A DNA stretch of 64,000 nucleotides from Margaritispora aquatica (Eukaryota; Ascomycota; Leotiomycetes; Helotiales; Discinellaceae), in NCBI GenBank assembly GCA_007644065.1, contig VJWN01000004.1:1922001-1986000 (forward strand), given 5' to 3'. Positions 46,353 through 59,800 of this stretch are shown piece by piece. The notes beneath the pieces were generated by a model, which saw only the letters and a list, made by a program, of their open reading frames with translations, ran no database searches and was not told the DNA's origin. Both the position numbers and the translations under genes were made by a program. How positions within the stretch are numbered: the stretch's first letter is position 1; the number at the start of each line of letters is the position of its first letter.

Positions 46353-46640
46353 TTTGGGAAATTGCTGGTGTGATGCTGCTGCTGATGGTTCTGGATTGGT
46401 TCTGGATTGGGATTGAGTTATTCACTTTTGAAAAAGCAACTTTGGTATGATCCTGTGGTGTAGTGGTGGTGGTGGATTGAGACCTTGGGCGAAAAGTTCT
46501 GGTACAATACCTTAGTGTACCTCGATCAAATCCGCTGATGTCATTTCATATACAAAAGCAATACTTGACCTTCGAGTGCTGGTACAGTACCAACGAACCC
46601 AAATTACTGGGACGCCAAAGTGATGGATCTGCAAGGGATC

Positions 46641-46676
46641 TTTTGCATGTCTCTCTTTTGCATGTCTCTCTTTTGC
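46641..46676 (+). repeat. 15-bp direct repeat, two copies plus partial
   Basis: The unit TTTTGCATGTCTCTC occurs twice in tandem, followed by TTTTGC. Read directly. Confidence 0.85.
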
Positions 46677-46860
46677 TTCTTTTGTAGATGCAGTAGAATT
46701 TCAATTGAGACCCTTTTGCGGTGAAGATCTGGAAGCTGATTACTTTTTTAATTCTAAGATGTGTCTTGCGTTTCTGGTCGTATTTTCGTACCAGCCGCCC
46801 AGCTACAAAGTAAACATTGACGTCATTGTCACGATTTTGACACTTTGATATTGACCGAAT

Positions 46861-46890
46861 TGGAACCGAGCTGGAACCGAGCTGGAACCG
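46861..46890 (+). repeat. 11-bp direct repeat, about three copies
   Basis: The unit TGGAACCGAGC occurs in tandem, the third copy partial. Read directly. Confidence 0.85.
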
Positions 46891-47993
46891 AATCCGTCTC
46901 CCGTTTTCGACTAAAACTCTTGCAATTTTCGTTGGAAGCGTTAAACCGACCCGAACCCAACCGGCTCCGGCTCCGACCGCTTGATTACAGTAACCGAGAC
47001 TCACGGGTCTGAGTGCGATCCAAGCTCAGTCAGCACGACCAGTCCTCGTGCACTTGTCCTCCTTGTCCTACTTGTCCTCCTTGTCCAAGTCCTCCCGATC
47101 CCATCGGTTTTCTCACCAACTTTCCCATTATTACAACCACCACTAACCTCCCACCACCACCAACTCTTCTCCATCTTCCATTCCAGGACTCGTGCTTGTT
47201 CCGCATGCATCTATCTCTGTATTTGTGCACATGTGAACCCACCATCACATCACTATCAATCATATATATATATATGCACATGCATTCTCAGGTGTGCTCA
47301 GTCAGCACTCAGCAGCAGTTGAGAACCCCCTCACATTATCCCTCACATCACCACCAACCATAAAGACCTACACCCATCTTCTCTCTATACGCTCCTCAAA
47401 GACACCACCAACACCCACTCAACTCTTTTCTCTCTAGTCAGCTTACCCTTTCAATGTCCAGTACCAGTACCAGGTTCTCGGGCACCCCCATCCCCAAGCT
47501 CGTGTGTTACGCGAGGAGTGTCTTGTACAACCACACAACCACACCGTTCTCGTCGTTGCCATTGTCTTTGGGCGTGAGACTTGTCTCTGACCTTGAAATT
47601 CTGATATCGTTTGCGTAAAGGGATGGGAACGACGAATGATACGCTTGGACCGGTGACTTGATGTAGTCAAGTGCAGTGAACGGTGCTGCCATTCGTATCA
47701 TGGTGAGTGAGGCCGCTGGGATGAAGGTGCGAATCGAGACTCAGAGAAGTTCGGGCGAGGTCAGTGAGACGGCTGAACCAGCTGCTTGGAATTCGAAGTG
47801 TCTCTCTTTCTTTGTTTTTCGGAGGATCTTATATGATTCCGTTGCCTCGGGGAAGTCAGTGCTTCCCTCGCGGATTCCGACTTTGCTTTCTCTGTTGCTA
47901 TTTTCTCGTGCCGATTATACGTCGTTGCTTTATATAAAACTTCTGAGCTTGATATACATAGTGTTTTGTGTTAAACCTTGAGTTATTGACATC

Positions 47994-49364
47994 ATGACTG
48001 ATTTGGATTCTTTCCCGCTATTTTCTAAACTCATTCCTGAGTTGAGAATTCATATCGTAAGCTTTGTCACTTCATTTATTTCATCATTACCGAATTAAAG
48101 TTGAAGAGTTATCTATGAGACGGGGATCTCGTAGTATGATAAGCTTGATATGCGCTATCCTCCTACTTAGTCCGCCTTATCTAGTACTGGATTCTGACAA
48201 TATTATAGTGTATGCATACTATCTCATCATCAGACTTCCCAAGTTTTTAGATCTCAAAATCTCTTCTGAGCTCTTTGCCAGCTATTTCTAAAACCCTTTC
48301 CCTTCACCTACTGCTGCCAATCCCAACCATAGGACTAACAACAACCAGGGCATCAAGCCCTTCTCATACCTCGTCTAGTTTTCATCTGGAAACATGAACC
48401 TCGCGGATCCCACTATCTCCGCCGCTCATCCGCCTCTCCCCTTCTATCAGTAAACATCGAATCCCGCTGCGAAGCCTTAAAATACTACTCATCACCTCAT
48501 TCCGGGCCCTGCACCCTCCCATCTTTACCCATTCTCCCACAGCCAAATCCGTCGCTATGTTTCCATCACCCGGCACATCTTGCACCACAATCTCCATCCC
48601 AATCATATCTCACATCACAACCTCACCCCGCCGAACCCCTCCTTCAATCCTCCACACAGCCAAACTACATCGGCCCTGGCACCGATATCCTCTACATCAG
48701 CGGCATAGACCCACCTCATCGCCGCTACAAACCCGTCTCGTGGACATGCATCACTCTGGCACGAGACCTAGAAGGTGTCCCAGCAAACCGCACCTTCGCG
48801 CCGATCCGCAAGCTCGCCGTCGATGAAGCTCTTTTGCGGGGAACGCCATTTTTCCAGTGTGGACGCATGCCATATGGGGTGTGGAAATTGGTGGTGTCGG
48901 ATCTGAGAGGTTTGGAGGAGCTGTTTGTCGTTAGGCCTGGTGGTGTGGATGGGGAGGCCGAAGATGCAGATAGTGGGTTGGGTGAGGATGAGCACGAGGA
49001 AAGAGATGGAGTGTGTTCTGGAAATTCTGCGTGTCGAGGCTCAAGAACGTGCGATGGCGCGGGTGTGGATGAAGGGCGTGCTGGTGGTCGAGGTCGAGGT
49101 CATTATGGCAACGGGAACGGAAACAGGAGTATCGTGGGAGGAAGGCAAGGCAAGCATATCCAAGCCAGAACATGGGGAAAGCGGGAGATCGAAGCGAAGC
49201 TAGAAGAAGCGAAAGAGGGCTTCAGGGAGTACATGGAGTGTGTGTGGGGTGATGAGGTTGATGAGAATGGTGCTGAGATTGGGCTTCTGGAGTGGGAATT
49301 GCCGGTCGTGAAGGTGGTGAGTTTTGAGGAGTTGGTGGGAAGATGTTGGACTAGTTGGGATTAA
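47994..49364 (+). CDS. 2EXR-domain protein, first exon not joining in frame
   Basis: Fungal 2EXR-type protein of unknown function. A short first exon at 47994-48056 encodes DSFPLFSKLIPELRIHI, the N-terminal 2EXR signature, ending at a GTAAGC donor. The main exon is open from about 48349 to 49364 and begins LVFIWKHEPRGSHYL, then LLSVNIESRCEALKYYS, the second 2EXR block (VNxESR-EALKYY). It continues SWTCITLARDLEG and WKLVVSDLRGLEELFVV and ends VSFEELVGRCWTSWD. All usable AG acceptors (48348, 48357, 48378) leave the frame off by one relative to the donor. Either the gene carries a frameshift, the assembly has an indel, or splicing is non-canonical. A low-complexity Gly/Arg/Asn tract lies near 49080-49140. 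Confidence 0.7.
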
Positions 49365-49755
49365 GGTTTGGTTTTGAGCGTGGTATAGTACGACGGTTTT
49401 CGGAGATTATCTTATGAGTGAGGATCTTGAATACGATACACTAAGAACTAGGTAAAGGTAGTGGTAGCGGGATTGGATCGGATGCACGTCGGGTTTTGTC
49501 ATATTTGAGGTATATCAAGGAAGCAAACGAGATGGTATAATACTACTAGTCTATTGCACATTGATCTAAATAAAGCACCTGCCTACCTACCTACCTACCT
49601 AGACCTACATTTTATCGCTTACTGTTAAGGTAACCATCTATTGCTCATCATCAGTCATATATAAGGAACGCAAAGTATTTGGGTATCCATACACAAACAC
49701 CAACGCCCAACACCATAAACTCCCCCACAGGAAAGAAAAAGAAGGGGAAAAAACA
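49365..49755. other. Convergent intergenic region
   Basis: 390 bp between tail-to-tail genes, with a CTAC tetranucleotide repeat at 49581-49600. Confidence 0.4.
49581..49600 (+). repeat. CTAC microsatellite
   Basis: About five tandem CTAC units, read directly. Confidence 0.85.
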
Positions 49756-52700
49756 TCAAACTCGCAACCCAACAGAAATCCACCCTCCATCGCTACTCCT
49801 ACCCGTCGTCCTCCCATTCCTTCGCGTGCCCATCGTCCGCGCGACCCGGCTGCGAAGTCGACACACGATACTCATCTGTCTATTCTCCTCTTCCTTCATC
49901 ATCTCATCCTCCTCTTTCCTCACCATCTCCTCGTTTCCTCCGGTAATGTAGTGTTGCTCGTTCACCGCGCCACTCATACTCATATCCATGTTCACATCCT
50001 CGACAGGAGAGAAAGACAGGAGGAAAGGCTCAGTCTGCGTGCTCGCGTCGACGCCGATCCAGGCCCATGGCTGCGCGGCGACGGTGATGGTCGCGAATGC
50101 GGTTGCGGACGAGGTGTTGCGGTTTGCGAAGATGTTGCTGTTTTGCGTGCATGTGCTTTCGTGCGTTTGGTTGTGGTTGCGGTTGCGGTTTCGATTGTGG
50201 ATGTTTTTGTACGTGTGTTCGTGGGAGTCGGGGGTTGAGGTTGGGTTTGAGAAGGAGGAGGAGGTGTGGGCTGATGATGATGATGCTGATGCTGATGCCG
50301 ATTCGTCTTCTTCGGGTATTGGATGTGTGGTGTTGTTGTACACATCGAAAGAGGAGGATGGGTAGAGAGGAAGAGTGGAAGGCAGTGGAGGCAGTGGTTT
50401 TCGCCTCATGTGGAGTCTCAGCGCTTCTTCGGCTTCTGCTTCGGCGGCTGTGGTTGAGGTTTCTTTCCCTTTTCGTGTCGGCGAGAAAGGGAGAGATGAA
50501 GCTGGGTGTGCTGACGAAGAGGAGGGAGAGCTGGGAAGTGAGAAGCTGTATTTCTTGCGGAGCGTCACGGTTGCGTAGCCGTAGCCGGCACTCTCCCTGT
50601 GGGTGTGAGTGCTTGATAGTGGCAAAGAGGGAGAAGCACTTTCGAATGCGTCTTCGATTTCGTCCTCGTAGTCTTCTTTGGTGTATTTATGTTTATAGGG
50701 ACTTGATGGTTCATCTGCCGGGGTGTTGGTATTGGTGTCGGCGTTGATATTGGGTGAAGCAGTCCCGGTAGTTGTATCAAGTCGACCAGGCGATCGAAGT
50801 GGTACTGGCAGCGTCAAAGCCGCCAACTCTTTCTCTGATGCAGCAAGTGGCATATGAACTAAGAATGGGGAGGTCGGGACAGGCATGAGCGAGAGGTGCG
50901 GCTTGAGTTGGGAAGAAGATTGAGAAGTTGTGATGGCCGGCTCACTGGGTAGAGTCTCTTGCGAGCGATGCGGTGAGCGGAGTGGTATCTCAGGCGGTGC
51001 CTCATCATCATCTCTGGAAAGTCTCTCTTCATGCTCACGAAGAGATTTGGTACGTTTGAAGTTGGGGAAGTAGGAGGTTTGGGTGTGGTTGTTGAGGTAG
51101 GGGCTGTTGTTTTGTTTAAGCGAGGTGGATGAGGATTGCTGTGATGGGATCAGGTTTTCCTTTTTGCTATTATCGCCATTGACTCGACGTGTAGATGAAT
51201 CTAGAGAATCGGCTGTCTGAAGTTTGACAAGACTGTTTGTTGTCCCTTCTCTCTCGAATGTATGCAAGTGAGGGCTGGGCGAGGACTTCTCGCCCTCTTC
51301 CGTGATCTCGCCCTTTCCACCAAGGCATGCAGTTGGCTGTGTATCCACATTCGCAGGAGACAACATGTCAGTAATGGGAGGTATATTCTCTCTATTGCAG
51401 AATTCAAATTCCAGCTCCACAGCACTAGTTGGCCATTCCTGCCACGCTTTCTCCTCCTCTTCCGATCGTGGTGAGGCGATCGTTGGTGGATAGGATGAGG
51501 TATCACCGTTGTCTGGGCGGAGAATGAGAGAGTGTGGTGTTGATGAGATAGATTGCGTGATGGGGCTTTGGATTGATTTGCGGATTGAAAGGGGCTTGAT
51601 TGTGAGCTCTTCCAGTAGAGAGCGAGGTCGTTTAGGGATGTCAGTACTAATGGCCGCGATTCCAGCTGGGTTTGAAGCCAAGACTAGCCCAACTTCATAC
51701 ACTTCAGTCTCTGGTACTTCTCTCCCAGCCAAAGCTTTCTGGTCCTGACTTTTCACTACTGTGGTAGTTGTGGCAGCTGTGTCTGCCAAGGACCCTAATG
51801 ACAAAGCAGGTAAGGCAGGCAATGGTCTCGTCGAATATCTCAACGTGGTCGCCTCGCTGAAGTCGAAAATAGTGTTTGAAGTCGTAGGCGTTGTGTCTGG
51901 AGTCCAACTCGTTGGCTGATCTTCCCATCGCACGCGAGGCTTAGATTTGCTTGGGGAGGTGGTAGGGGTGGATGAGAATGAGAAGGTGCTGATAGATGCC
52001 TTATGGTTCTGTGGTGTTGTTGGTCGTATTGTCGTTGTTATTGAGGTTGTGTTTATCGCAAATTCTCTTGATTCCTGTGTCCCCTCTCTGGTTTGTATAG
52101 GAGGAAAGACAAACTCGGGCAACACATGTTGTCTTTGCTTTCCTTTGTTAAGTGTGTGCCCTACTCTGGTGTTGTTGTTCGCATGTATGATTTCTCTCCT
52201 TTTCCCACTACCATCGCGCACAGACGAACTCTTTCTCATATCAACACGAGGAAACAGCGTTAGTGATCCTGAAGAGTTGGTACTTCGATGCCCTTCCCTC
52301 ACCCTTCTTGACTCCTTGACAGGCGTCACATCCGGAGTTGGAAGTCCATGTGTGAAATTCGTCATTTGGGTTGAACTTGTCGTGAGAGGCGGCAAAGGAA
52401 AGTCCTCCAGATGCCAGGGACTCGATGCAGTAGAAAGTGGAAAGAGATGCGATTCCGAGCGTGATTTGGAATGTGGACGAGGGTGAGATTGAGGTTTGAT
52501 CGGTTTCAGAGGTGAGAGTGGGAGTGTGTGGTTTGAAGCACTCACTCGCTTCATGCTGAAGTTTCGTGGGATGTTGCCTGTTGTAGATACCGTGGGCCCA
52601 GGACCTTGAGGGTGGGTATTTGATCTGGATATTGAGTTCGTGTTGGATGACACGGTAGGAGTGTTCCTTGTGATCACGATCGGATGCGCATTCGCGCCAT

Positions 52701-53188
52701 CAAAGTCTCTAAATACTGGAAACTACGAAGTGTTAGTAACTGTACAGTATCAGGGTATAAGGGTGTTTGCTTCGAGGGCTTACAGTCTTTTCTCTGGTCT
52801 CTCTCCTAGCCCGCCGGATATCCTCACGTTTCCTTCTATCCACTCTCTCCCGTCTAACTTCAATCTCTCTCTTTCTCAATCTCGCATCTTCAAGTTCGAT
52901 TCTATGCTTCCATTTCCCAATCACAGTCTCCACCTGGCTGTGCTGGAGTTTCGTAGGCGAGTTGTGAACGTCTTTGCATAGGAGCAACTCAGCTACTTGT
53001 CTGATATCGTTAAGTGCTTCGAACAGGTTTGCACTCTGGTTCATCTGATTCAGCAGTCTAGTAGCGATGTCAAGATCCGTTTGTGCGAGTAGAGAAGTAC
53101 ATGGTCCTCCGCTTGTATTGTTCCCGATGCAATGGGTGACATCAGGAGCGAGGGCGAGTATCGTGACAAAGTCGTAGCGAGACACCAT
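49756..53188 (-). CDS. Large low-complexity protein with fungal Cys/LLLC N-terminal module
   Basis: Exons 53188-52784 and 52722-49756 give 1123 residues. Residues 1-135 form the only ordered region: CIGNNTSGGPCTSLL, IATRLLNQMNQSANLFEALN and QVAELLLCKDVHNSPTKLQ, then a basic helix (LRKREIEVRRERVDRRKRED). This C-I-G...C...LLLC pattern resembles the N-terminal segment that in other fungal proteins precedes a T5orf172/GIY-YIG-like domain. No such domain follows here. The remaining ~985 residues are Ser/Thr/Pro-rich and disordered, with Asn/His-rich repeats near the end (RNRNRNHNQTHES). Function unknown; the long open frame and clean 61-nt intron argue it is real. Confidence 0.78.
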
Positions 53189-56100
53189 TGCTACCGAGTA
53201 ACCAAAAGTTCAATACAGACTGTAGTGAGAAGCATGAGAGAAACGCAAGGAATACAAGATTAAGGGATGATGCGACAGTCCTGGGTTCCAAACGCTGATT
53301 ATGAGGGAGGGACTTATACCGACCGACTTGGTGGCCTATTCTTAAAACAAAGGCACCAAACATGCCATGCAATTGACCCCCAACTTGATTCTCAGAATAT
53401 CCATCGAGGATGTGAGTAAGTACCTTATGGTGTGCATCAATCATCACTCATCCATCAAAAATAACACACATAGCCCAGATCCATAATCGATGACCTGCAT
53501 CCAAACCCCACCACCAACGTCTGAACTCCACACCCAACTCTCATCGCTCGCCAACATAACTTGTAACATAGCCCCCGGGTCCAAACAAAACCAACCAAAC
53601 AGACGGATATGGAAAACCGACCCCTCGGCTGCAGAAAACGATTATTCACCACACAATGACAGCGACGCTACACCATCAGATCTGAAATAGGATCTCTGAG
53701 CCAATCACTGCCTGCTGCTTACGGTGTCCTGCAGCGGTCTCGGTAAGCGTGGCCGCCAGGGGAGGGCGCATGCAAAACAGCGGCAGCGGCGGTAAGCGAT
53801 GCCAGGGGGTCTGGGGCGCTTAGCCGAGCGATGTATTGTTTGTTACGTTTGTCGCACAGTGAACTTGTTCTAAAACCAGTATAGGCGCAAGTATATGGGA
53901 GTAAGAGAGCCTGATTTTGTTTCTATATCTGCTGCGCTTGAGCCCGAGGACACGTATCGCGTATTGCCAAAGGTGTGCCGCGATATTGTTGGTTTGTTGT
54001 TTCGAAAAATCTGCAGCGGCAGCGGCCCGCTGTCAATGACGCCCTCCACCAAGTCTCGTGGGATGATTATTTCTTGTGAAAACATGGGGACATTCAAGTA
54101 GAGAGGACTGAGGACTGATAGCAGAGTATGCGGAGGACGAGATGCAGAACGTTGTAAACAAATCCAGTGGAAGTGTGTATGTTTCATCCCAAGCTTCACA
54201 CACACACACACACACAGAAATTCTATACACTTCTTGAGAAAATCCCCTCCATTCTTTGCACTTTATCAAGCTAATAAATTGATAGACTATACTCGATTGG
54301 CGGACAAAAGATCCCAAGATCAGAGCTATTGATTTGTTGTAGCTCTAGACGAGGCATGACATTTTGCCCCTTTCTCATATTAAAAAGTGGCTCAGTTCGC
54401 TCGAGCTCAGATTCCATATAGCGAGGCATACCATATCGCATCCACACCAAGAGCCTCATAGTTGTGGCCTCACCCAATTCAGCAAAGCGCAGCACATTCT
54501 CCCGTCCGGAAGTCCCACCAAGGTACCGCCAAACAGCAAACGACCACCTGCATACCTTCAGCAACACCTGCCTGCCTATCCCCCACACTCCACACCGTCT
54601 ACTCTCTCACTCACGCACCATCAAACCACCAAGTCCCAACATATATCTCCTATCTCCCACCGCCGTTCCCGTGACCTCTAAACCAACCCAAGAAAGCCTG
54701 ACGTCTGATGTCCCAACTGAAGGTACAGACACACCGAACGGATGATTCATCGCTGCTGCCCCGGTGCCTCGTCCCTGCGTCTACGAGATAAGGATAAGAT
54801 CCTCGATTGGGATTTAACGAAAAATTCTTCTTGGTGAGGGTTGCGAACTTTGCAGTGAGGTATGCAGTGGTCGAATGTTGGTACAGCTATGAAGGGAGGT
54901 ATGGTGCAGGAGTAATGAGGTGGAGTACTGGAGTACTTGGTGAATGGTGATTATGTTCAGCGATGGGATTTTAATTGGGCACCTTATACATCAGGTGCAC
55001 GTTATGCATGACTGGAACATCAATGAAGGTTGCAAAAAGTAGTGCTTGGTTGGTGATAGTATCTGAGGTTGTGCTGGAAATTCGCTACTGGTGCTGATAT
55101 AATGTAGTCTCGCGGCGTGAAAGCGAAGCAGTGACTCGATAGGACGTACGATATCATTGATTTCAATACCTTGATCTGCGGGCAGCGGTGATGTTGTCCA
55201 GTGAGGTGTTGCTTGTACTGGCTCTAGTTTTGCTAGAGCAATACTGAGGGATGCAAGAAGGAAGAGCTTAGTTGGTGACGATATTGGTGTCGACGACAGT
55301 GATTGGGGAAGGGTACATTAACTAGCATACTGTATCGATGGATCAGAAAGAAGTGCATCGGGGTTTGGATAGTGTGACCGTATCCTCGGGTCAGTCAGGT
55401 ATTCCTCCATTCATTGGTAAGTAACTGTTTATCCTTGTCACGAGTTGCTGAAGGTTTTGAGGAAGCAATGCTCGGTGGTTGGATTTGCTTTTAGAAGAGT
55501 CACCGCAATGAAAGATGCGTGATGGTTGCGCAATATGCTTGGTTGATGTGCCCGACTTCTTCGTGCGCAAGATAAGGACGAATATCACAATTGGCGCACA
55601 TCTACATCGCTCATGGAAAGTTCGCTATCAGGGGTCGCTGGGTGGCATTGGTCTGATGTTGTTGGTACTGCTGATGATGCAAACGGGTCACAGCTGCTGC
55701 ACTTCAATGTGATAAAACCAGGTAAAAGTGCATCGTGCTTGCATCCTCGAGACAGCTGGACCATCATGTGATGAATTACAGCAAGAAATTTATGCAACCC
55801 ACAGAAAACAGAGAGATACAACGAAGTAGTGCTGCCAGGGAAAGAGGTACAGCTGTTTCAGAGTAGCAAATTGACAAGCGAAGCAGAAACGAAATGTAAA
55901 CGTGTGTGTTCACTATGATACTTTGGAGATAACGAGAAGCCTCTCAATTGGTGTACGACAACATTCTAGCTACATCATGATCTCGAGTAGATGGTCATCG
56001 GAGTTCGCAGATTAGGCAGCAAGCAGTGCTTTGGCGGTGGTGATAACACGGAGGTGCTGCACTGTCAGCGCCATATTTTCTGAAGTTTCAAATGTCATCA

Positions 56101-56827
56101 CGAGCTGCTTAATTGCAAGAGTTGCAAGAGCTGGATGTGGTGTGCCGAGTGTTTCAAGTGTTGTGGCGAGGTAGTGGGAAATGTCAATGTTAATGTGTAG
56201 GGGGAAATTTGCAATGTTTTCGCTACTAGGTGTGGAAGAACATAGGACAAAAAAAAGAAACTGATGAGGTGTAGAAGATGAATGCTAAATGACGTTTACA
56301 CGATGAAAGCATGGACAATGAAGCAAGCGAGCCCTCTTTTGGCCCCTCCACTCCACCCGCCTCGCCTCCCATACTAAGCAACATCATGACATATCCGGGA
56401 GATGGGATGATAAATCGGTTTATCACAATGTTGCAGCTAACCTACTCGATGCCGAAAGCGCAGTCACTCAGCTGTTTTGATTGAGAATTTGGAAGTGATG
56501 TTTGAAGGTAAGCTAGAGGAACGGAGACGTCTCAATCATACTCTCCTCAAAGGTAAGCTAGGTAGTTTGTGGAGTCTCTCTATGTTGGCCATCTCCTTGC
56601 CCGTTCTCGAGTAAAGACTGATTGGACGTAGACTTAACCCTACTATGATGAAGGTGAAATTGCATATCTATCAAAATCCAATAATCTAAAGTCTTAAAAC
56701 TCCCCAACTCACCAAAATTCGCTTTACTATCATTATACAATCACATCTGTTCTTTACACACATCGAAGTAACACCACTTCCATCCCTACATATCTTCTAG
56801 CACGTTGCCTCACCACCCAACACTCAT
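53189..56827. other. Gene-poor region, 3.6 kb
   Basis: No coding region I can support. Opposite-strand ORFs at 54271-54588 (minus) and 54364-54745 (plus) overlap without recognisable motifs. It contains a CA repeat and the promoter of the 1123-residue protein gene. Confidence 0.4.
54197..54216 (+). repeat. CA dinucleotide repeat, 10 units
   Basis: Uninterrupted CA run, read directly. Confidence 0.95.
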
Positions 56828-59800
56828 CTACCAAGCCCTCGCACCCTCATATATCCTCTTGCTTTTATCAGGCGTAACAACAGTAGTAGTTTCAGACGCT
56901 GATATTGTCTCTGTCTCCGTCGCCGTGGATTCGAGACTCGCTGTTGTAACAGTAGAGTTATACCCCACTGTACTCGTACTGTTATATCCAAACGTGCTCG
57001 AGAAGCTATCTGTCGATGAAAGCAATGAGCTCTGGCTCAAGCCTGAACGAGAGAGCTCAGAAGAAGAGGCCGTCGCTGTATCCGATGCCTCAAATGCGGA
57101 GGTACTCGTCAAAGATGACATTCTCGATGTTGGAGTTATCGAAACTGCAACCCCAAAAGACGTCAGACTAATATCTTGACTTGTGGCTGTGACAGTAGAA
57201 GATTCCGCTGTGAAAATCGAACTCGAACTTAATTCAAATTCCGATGAAATAGTATTGGTGAAAGTAGCATCAAACTCAGAACTCGTCGCGAAGCTAGAAC
57301 TAGAGGTTGAACTCAAGGTAGCAAGAATAGAAGGGCTGCTGAAAGGGATTGAAGAACTCGTCTCGCTTATAACACTACTTAAAGAACTGAATATGGTGCT
57401 TGCGGCAGAACTCAAACTCAAAGTCGAAGTTGAAAGCGATAGCGTAGATGAGTCACTCACCACCGATGTCGTAGTCTTGCTTGAGCTTGAGCTTAAGCTC
57501 GAAGCAGCGGTCGAGCTTTTATAAACGCTCAACCTCAGACTCCCACCACAGATCTGCTTGCTGTTCCCCGCACACGCGATCTTGCAATCAGCTGCCGGGG
57601 CCGGCGCAGCGCCTGAGGTGAGTGAGTTGCCACAATAGCCTGTTTGATTTCGTTAGTTAGGCTTCAAGATGCAACGATGAGATAGAATAGAGCAAGATGA
57701 GGGGTGAAGCGAGATAAAGGTGAATAATCGTGAATTGAGGACGTACATTCTTTCCCATATTCTGTGCCGAAAAAAGAGCTTCCAGCGCACAAGCCCGCAC
57801 ACATCTCAATCGTCATGCTTGAGCTTGAAAGTGTCAGTTTTAACGCTCGAGAGCCGGAGACAGGCTCGGAGTAGCAGCCGACATAGACGAAAGTGCCTAA
57901 GCTTGCTGTTTGTGATGGTGTCGCTGAAGAGGAGGTGGAGGTAGATTTGGTGCTTGAGGAGGCTGAGCTTGGCGTGGTGACTGTTGAGGAAGGAGTGGGG
58001 ATGTTGTTCTTGGAGCTGGAGGTGAAACTGGATATAGAACTGGAGGTGGAGCTTGTGGTGATTATGGAGGTAGAGCTAGAACTGCTCGATGCCTTCGAAA
58101 TGCTACTGGTACTCGTACTCGTACTAACACTGCTCAAAACAGAAGATGAAGAACTCGACACGACTGCCAAGGTTGAAGTAGCTACCAAAGATGATACAAC
58201 GATTGAGGAGGAAGAACTAGACGGCAAAACGACACTGCTGCTCACAGCCGACCCAGTGTTAGGAGTATACCGCGTAAAGTCATAATATACACTTAGATAT
58301 GTGCCCGCCCCACCACAAGCCTGCGAAGTATCTCCCGGACAGCTAAAGGCGCAGTATTTCGCAAAATCTGGCGTGAGTTTGGCAGAAGAGGGAGCGGTGT
58401 TACCGCACCAGCATTCGTTTTCTGTTCTCAAGTCAGTGAATCAATTGCTGAGTAAACGTGTGGAAATTAAGCGACATAATGGCGAGCAGATATGCTGCAA
58501 GAAGTATGGTTGAGACATGAATGAGAAAAGACCTACGGTACTCAGTCCCAGCAAAAATATAACCCCTCGCGAAACAATTCTTCTGGCACTGCCCATTCTC
58601 ATTCGCATTCTGCTGACTGTTCGAGTACGATAGCTTCGTCGCGAGCTGCCTCCCACTCCCATCTGCATAGCAGCCCAGATACTGATACCTGGCCGTACCA
58701 TTACTCAGTAGTGGGCCAACCTGTCGTGTCACAATGTTAGCTGTGATAGCTACGTCGTGCACGCTGAAGGGTGTGAGGTCCGGGTTCAACCCGTCGGTGT
58801 TGAGTACCCATACATCGGACAGGAGGTGTGAGGGGCGGTTGGGACCAGAGAATGCGGCGATGATCTTTACGGGACCGAGGGCGCAGGAACTGATGGCGAT
58901 GGATTGGCCTTCGTGGAGGTCGGTGGTGGGATTTGAGGCTGTGAGTTCAGGTTGTGTGGGTGGCTAGGACACAGGATTTGATTAGCATATCGTTCTCCAC
59001 GCAATTATCATTATATTCAGTCTGCCGAGAAATCAAATGACGAACCTTGCTCTTCGTAATGATCATTGGACTGCCTCCCTGATTACAAAGCCGAATACTC
59101 CTCACGACAGTCGTCCCGGCCAATACCCTCCCAAAATCCATTAGAACTGGCTCCTGATTATCCCAGCCCCCTTCACTCGTTGAAACGGAAATATTCGCAA
59201 TCGGTGCCGTACTGGCGCTTCCCACAAGTAAGACATCCTGGCTTCCGCCATTGGAGTACACAGTCAGGATACTAGAGTACGATCCCACAGTATTAGTTTT
59301 GAACAGCAAGGGAATGGTGATGCTGCCGCCTATGGCAATCGAGTATCCGACAGCGGGGAAGAATGAGGATGTGAATCCCGTTCCAACCACTTTGGAGCCG
59401 TCGGGGGATGTGGTGAGGTTATGGGGTGTGGAGCTTTCGAAGCCGTCTTCCCAGGAGAAACCAGTGAGGACCAGAACTTGGGAGCCGAGATTGGAGATGA
59501 TGATTGCGCCTTCGAGTCCTGATATTGCGGTTGGTGAGCCGACTACTATACCGCCAAAGTCGACTTCTTGTGGCGCGATAGCCAAGAATGCAGACTTGCT
59601 GATGGTTGTGCCGCCGATTGAAATGGGGAGATCATTACTATATCCTGCTACTGCATTCGTGGTGTAGATATCTAGAACTGTTGACTGGACACCTGGAAGA
59701 ACATGACCATATGATGCATTTTGTGCATCATTGATAGATGCTTGGGTTAGATTCCAGACGACCGGAAAGGTACAGGTCACCCCTTTAGCGAGAGGACCAA

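Larger units (their letters stand above)
46353..47993. other. Intergenic region, 1.6 kb with short direct repeats
   Basis: No supported gene. It contains short direct repeats (listed) and a pyrimidine-rich stretch 47330-47455. A 56-codon frame starting at 47455 follows that stretch but has no recognised features. Confidence 0.35.

Noticed and set aside
47455..47622. 56-codon frame after a pyrimidine-rich stretch
   Set aside because: Position after a CT-rich leader is suggestive, but there is no motif or homology and no partner exon.
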